From Hofstenia miamia (lineage: Eukaryota > Xenacoelomorpha > Acoela): 64,000 nucleotides of DNA. The notes beneath the pieces were generated by a model, which worked only from the letters and a program-made list of their open reading frames with translations, did no database searches and was not told the origin of the DNA. The DNA lies in the NCBI GenBank assembly GCA_004352715.1, contig SCFE01000046.1, positions 2,067,781 to 2,131,780 of the forward strand, written 5' to 3'. Each line of letters starts with the position of its first letter. Positions within the stretch are counted from its first letter, which is position 1. Positions 61,879-64,000 of the stretch are shown here, piece by piece. The translations under genes were made by a program, and so were the position numbers.

Positions 61879-62621
61879 TATCCATAGGCCATAAAGGAAA
61901 TATTAATAGAGAATAATCATAATCTTAATTACAGTTGAGGTTTCTTGAAAGGTTCGAGCTAAGAATTTCCCCAATCTAAAAAATTGCATTTGAACTTTTT
62001 GAAAATATACTCGCAATCACTTTATTGATTTCAATGTTTTCAGTGATGCAGAAATTTATTTGCAATAAAATTATGCTGACAAAATTTACCAAATCTCAAT
62101 GTATAAAGTTTACACTGCAATTTTCTCACAAATTTCCGTCAATTAAATGTCTCATGGAATATAGATGCTTTTAGAAACATTCATGATATCATTGAATTGA
62201 AAAAAAATGATGAGTTTGCACTTTTGCTTACGTATGGCTAAAATTTTGTCGGATGACTTTTGTATTCGATTTGACAATCAAGGCAAATATATTCTCAATA
62301 GTTCACATTTTCTTGGGGGGCTATGTCTTAGAAAGTCATGATCCTAAGTTAATTCATTTGAGTACAAATCTCAAAAACAAATTTACTTATATACTTTTAA
62401 AATAAGTTATCGCAAATATATAACAGTCTTGGAAGCACTTACAGAACCATGGGATGCCTAAATACTTGAATCTATACTGTAACGCCTAACGAATATATTA
62501 TCCTTCAACAATCATTTTCTGGTGAGAATAAATAATTCATTTTTGATAGATCCTTGTACAAACATAGAGCAAATTATTACAATAAATAAACAATTTATAT
62601 TTATATACATATATATATATG

Positions 62622-62660
<39 letters not shown>

Positions 62661-63300
62661 AAAAACAAATAATAAATTTGATTCTTCCGTTTATTAATAC
62701 ATGTACATGCATATATTTAATACATGCATGTTAAATAATTACTTTAAGCATATTTTCATTTTAATGTTTTGCATTCCGAAAACACAATAGTCAACCAAAT
62801 TTAGTAAAAGTTCATTCAAATGCGTGTTTGGACTTGTATGGTCAAAGTCACTTTATATATTGATGTAAGGTATGTTTAATTCTGCACAAATATTTTTGTC
62901 ATTTATAAATCTATTAAAACCAATAGGAAAAAATTTCATAGAACTACCGATTTTAAAAGTAGACATCATAGAAGTTAGTTTATAGCAAAAAAAATTGCAT
63001 CTTTTTTGCAACCTCGTCTAATGCTTAAAAACATACCGTAATAATATATTTACTAGTACATATGTTAAATAATTTCTCAGTAGTATAAAATAACTACATT
63101 TAATTCAATATTACATCTACAGAAACGTGCTGCTATCAAATTAATGATGTTTCTTGACATAATTGAAATTATAATAGCGAGCAGAAAGCACTGTGATTAC
63201 TCTATAATATTTAATGAAAATGATAGAGTCATTTTTCAAAATTCATAAAGCATAGTAATCATTTAACCAATATTTGACAGTGTTATATGATAAAAGGGAT
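60265..63300. other. No gene recognised; long (TA)n tracts
   Basis: (TA)n at 61836-61876 and 62605-62658. Open frames at 60450-60659 (minus), 61061-61426 (plus, 121 residues) and 61553-61780 (minus) have no recognised domain. A perfect 10-bp hairpin lies at 60696-60718. Confidence 0.5.
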
Positions 63301-64000
63301 TTATTTAGTGAGCTGTAAAATTTGACGAAGTGCGTTTTTGAAGTGCGAACTTTGCAATGCGTATAGAAATGGATTTATGCATGAATTTCCAAAGCCAAGC
63401 ATGATAAAGACATTGTAATATCCAGAACCCCTGTCTATTGGTAAGAATCTTAAATCGAGTTTGAATAAAAAATACAAGACGCTGTTAGGGAACCAGCAGC
63501 AAAAAAAGATTACTACAACTGAAAACAACATTTTGATTAAGCTTTTATTTTTCTCTTGATTTTTCTGACTTGACGCAAGTTTCACCCACATAATTTTGTA
63601 CATGATAAGCATTACTGAGGTTGGGAAAATACTCATTCCAAATAAACTCCAACAGGCAGTCCAAAAGAACAAAGCTGGATTAAGATCTACATTTCTGACA
63701 CAAGTCCTTTTGGAATAGTCTGGAATGAATATGAAGAATAAGTAGGAACGCGCTACAAATGAAGCGACATGTATTGCAATCATGATAACCACAAGATTCC
63801 TGAACCTGAGAAATGATTGGAATTTCGTAGGATGCATGATGCAGACGTATCGTTCAAGTGTGATAGCAATTAATGTAAAAACCGAAGCATTGAACAAACA
63901 CCAAATGGGCGATGATGGGCAGTAGTATCGGCAAAAAAATTCCGCAACCACCATGTTTACCGTTGATGGTATTGAAAATTTATCAAAACACTTGAAAATG
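63301..64000 (-). CDS. Class A GPCR, partial at the window edge
   Basis: The third member of the receptor family, facing the other way. The frame stays open to the right edge (64000), where it reads IFKCFDKFSIPS, equivalent to residue 67 onward of the intact receptor at 51018-51920; the ATG at 63954 is therefore internal and not the start. Visible: the TM3 region with Cys, LERYVCIMHPTKF (ERY motif), TCVR loop-2 Cys, FPTSVMLIMYKIMW in TM5, FFCCWFPN in TM6, and NPFLYALQS in TM7, ending LRQILQLTK. No lesions in the visible 232 residues, so it is probably functional. The ICL3 lysine run is less marked than in its paralogue. TM1 and TM2 lie beyond the window. Confidence 0.92.
   Translation of the reverse strand, partial: IFKCFDKFSIPSTVNMVVAEFFCRYYCPSSPIWCLFNASVFTLIAITLERYVCIMHPTKFQSFLRFRNLVVIMIAIHVASFVARSYLFFIFIPDYSKRTCVRNVDLNPALFFWTACWSLFGMSIFPTSVMLIMYKIMWVKLASSQKNQEKNKSLIKMLFSVVVIFFCCWFPNSVLYFLFKLDLRFLPIDRGSGYYNVFIMLGFGNSCINPFLYALQSSHFKNALRQILQLTK

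Noticed and set aside
63952-63954. ATG at the left end of the minus-strand GPCR frame as the start codon
   Set aside because: The frame stays open to the window edge and still matches the intact paralogue upstream of this ATG, so it is internal.
1-64000. tRNA, rRNA, CRISPR arrays and bacterial-type operons or ribosome binding sites
   Set aside because: None was seen; the content is eukaryotic (split genes, animal receptors, eukaryotic transposons).

Overview
The window is a stretch of AT-rich animal nuclear DNA. Evidence for this: class A (rhodopsin-type) GPCR genes without introns, a membrane-anchored UDP-glycosyltransferase split by a long GT-AG intron, a three-exon BEN-like gene, dozens of (TA)n microsatellites, and relics of many eukaryotic transposon classes (hAT, Helitron, piggyBac, probable P-type, Penelope-like, non-LTR). 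No operons, ribosome binding sites, CRISPR, tRNA or rRNA were seen. An invertebrate with a repeat-rich, AT-rich genome (a cnidarian, for example) fits, but the species cannot be fixed from the sequence. Nine N-gaps break the window, and several have duplicated or (TA)n edges that point to assembly trouble.

Layout. 0.2-4.2 kb: copy A of a large transposon-like family, followed by an hAT relic. 6.0-9.0 kb: decayed Helitron Rep on the minus strand, split by a 1.3 kb hAT-type insertion with a perfect 8-bp target duplication. 10.4-19.4 kb: a UDP-glycosyltransferase gene on the minus strand, two exons around a 7.4 kb intron packed with hAT, minisatellite and LINE debris. 19.4-30 kb: mostly empty, with a palindromic TTTGGCAAA repeat and a few exon-like fragments. 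30.2-31.1 kb: GPCR pseudogene. 32.0-32.6 kb: piggyBac N-terminal fragment. 34.2-46.0 kb: copies B and C (inverted relative to A) and the partial copy D of the same large family. 46.1-46.5 kb: a second locus of the minisatellite seen at 14-16 kb. 47.05-49.2 kb: a TIR-bounded segment carrying a three-exon BEN-like gene. 51.0-51.9 kb: intact GPCR. 56.5-57.7 kb: hAT element inside a (TA)n tract. 59.4-60.1 kb: Penelope-like GIY-YIG fragment. 63.3-64 kb: third GPCR, minus strand, running off the window.

Of the host genes, the three GPCRs are close paralogues (one intact, one dead, one partial) from local duplication; the UGT is a separate detoxification or conjugation enzyme. No shared pathway can be read from the order. 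Most of the remaining sequence records repeated transposon insertion and decay. The least expected items are the BEN-like gene between terminal inverted repeats, the nested Helitron/hAT/hairpin insertion, and the long inverted arrangement of the P-like family.
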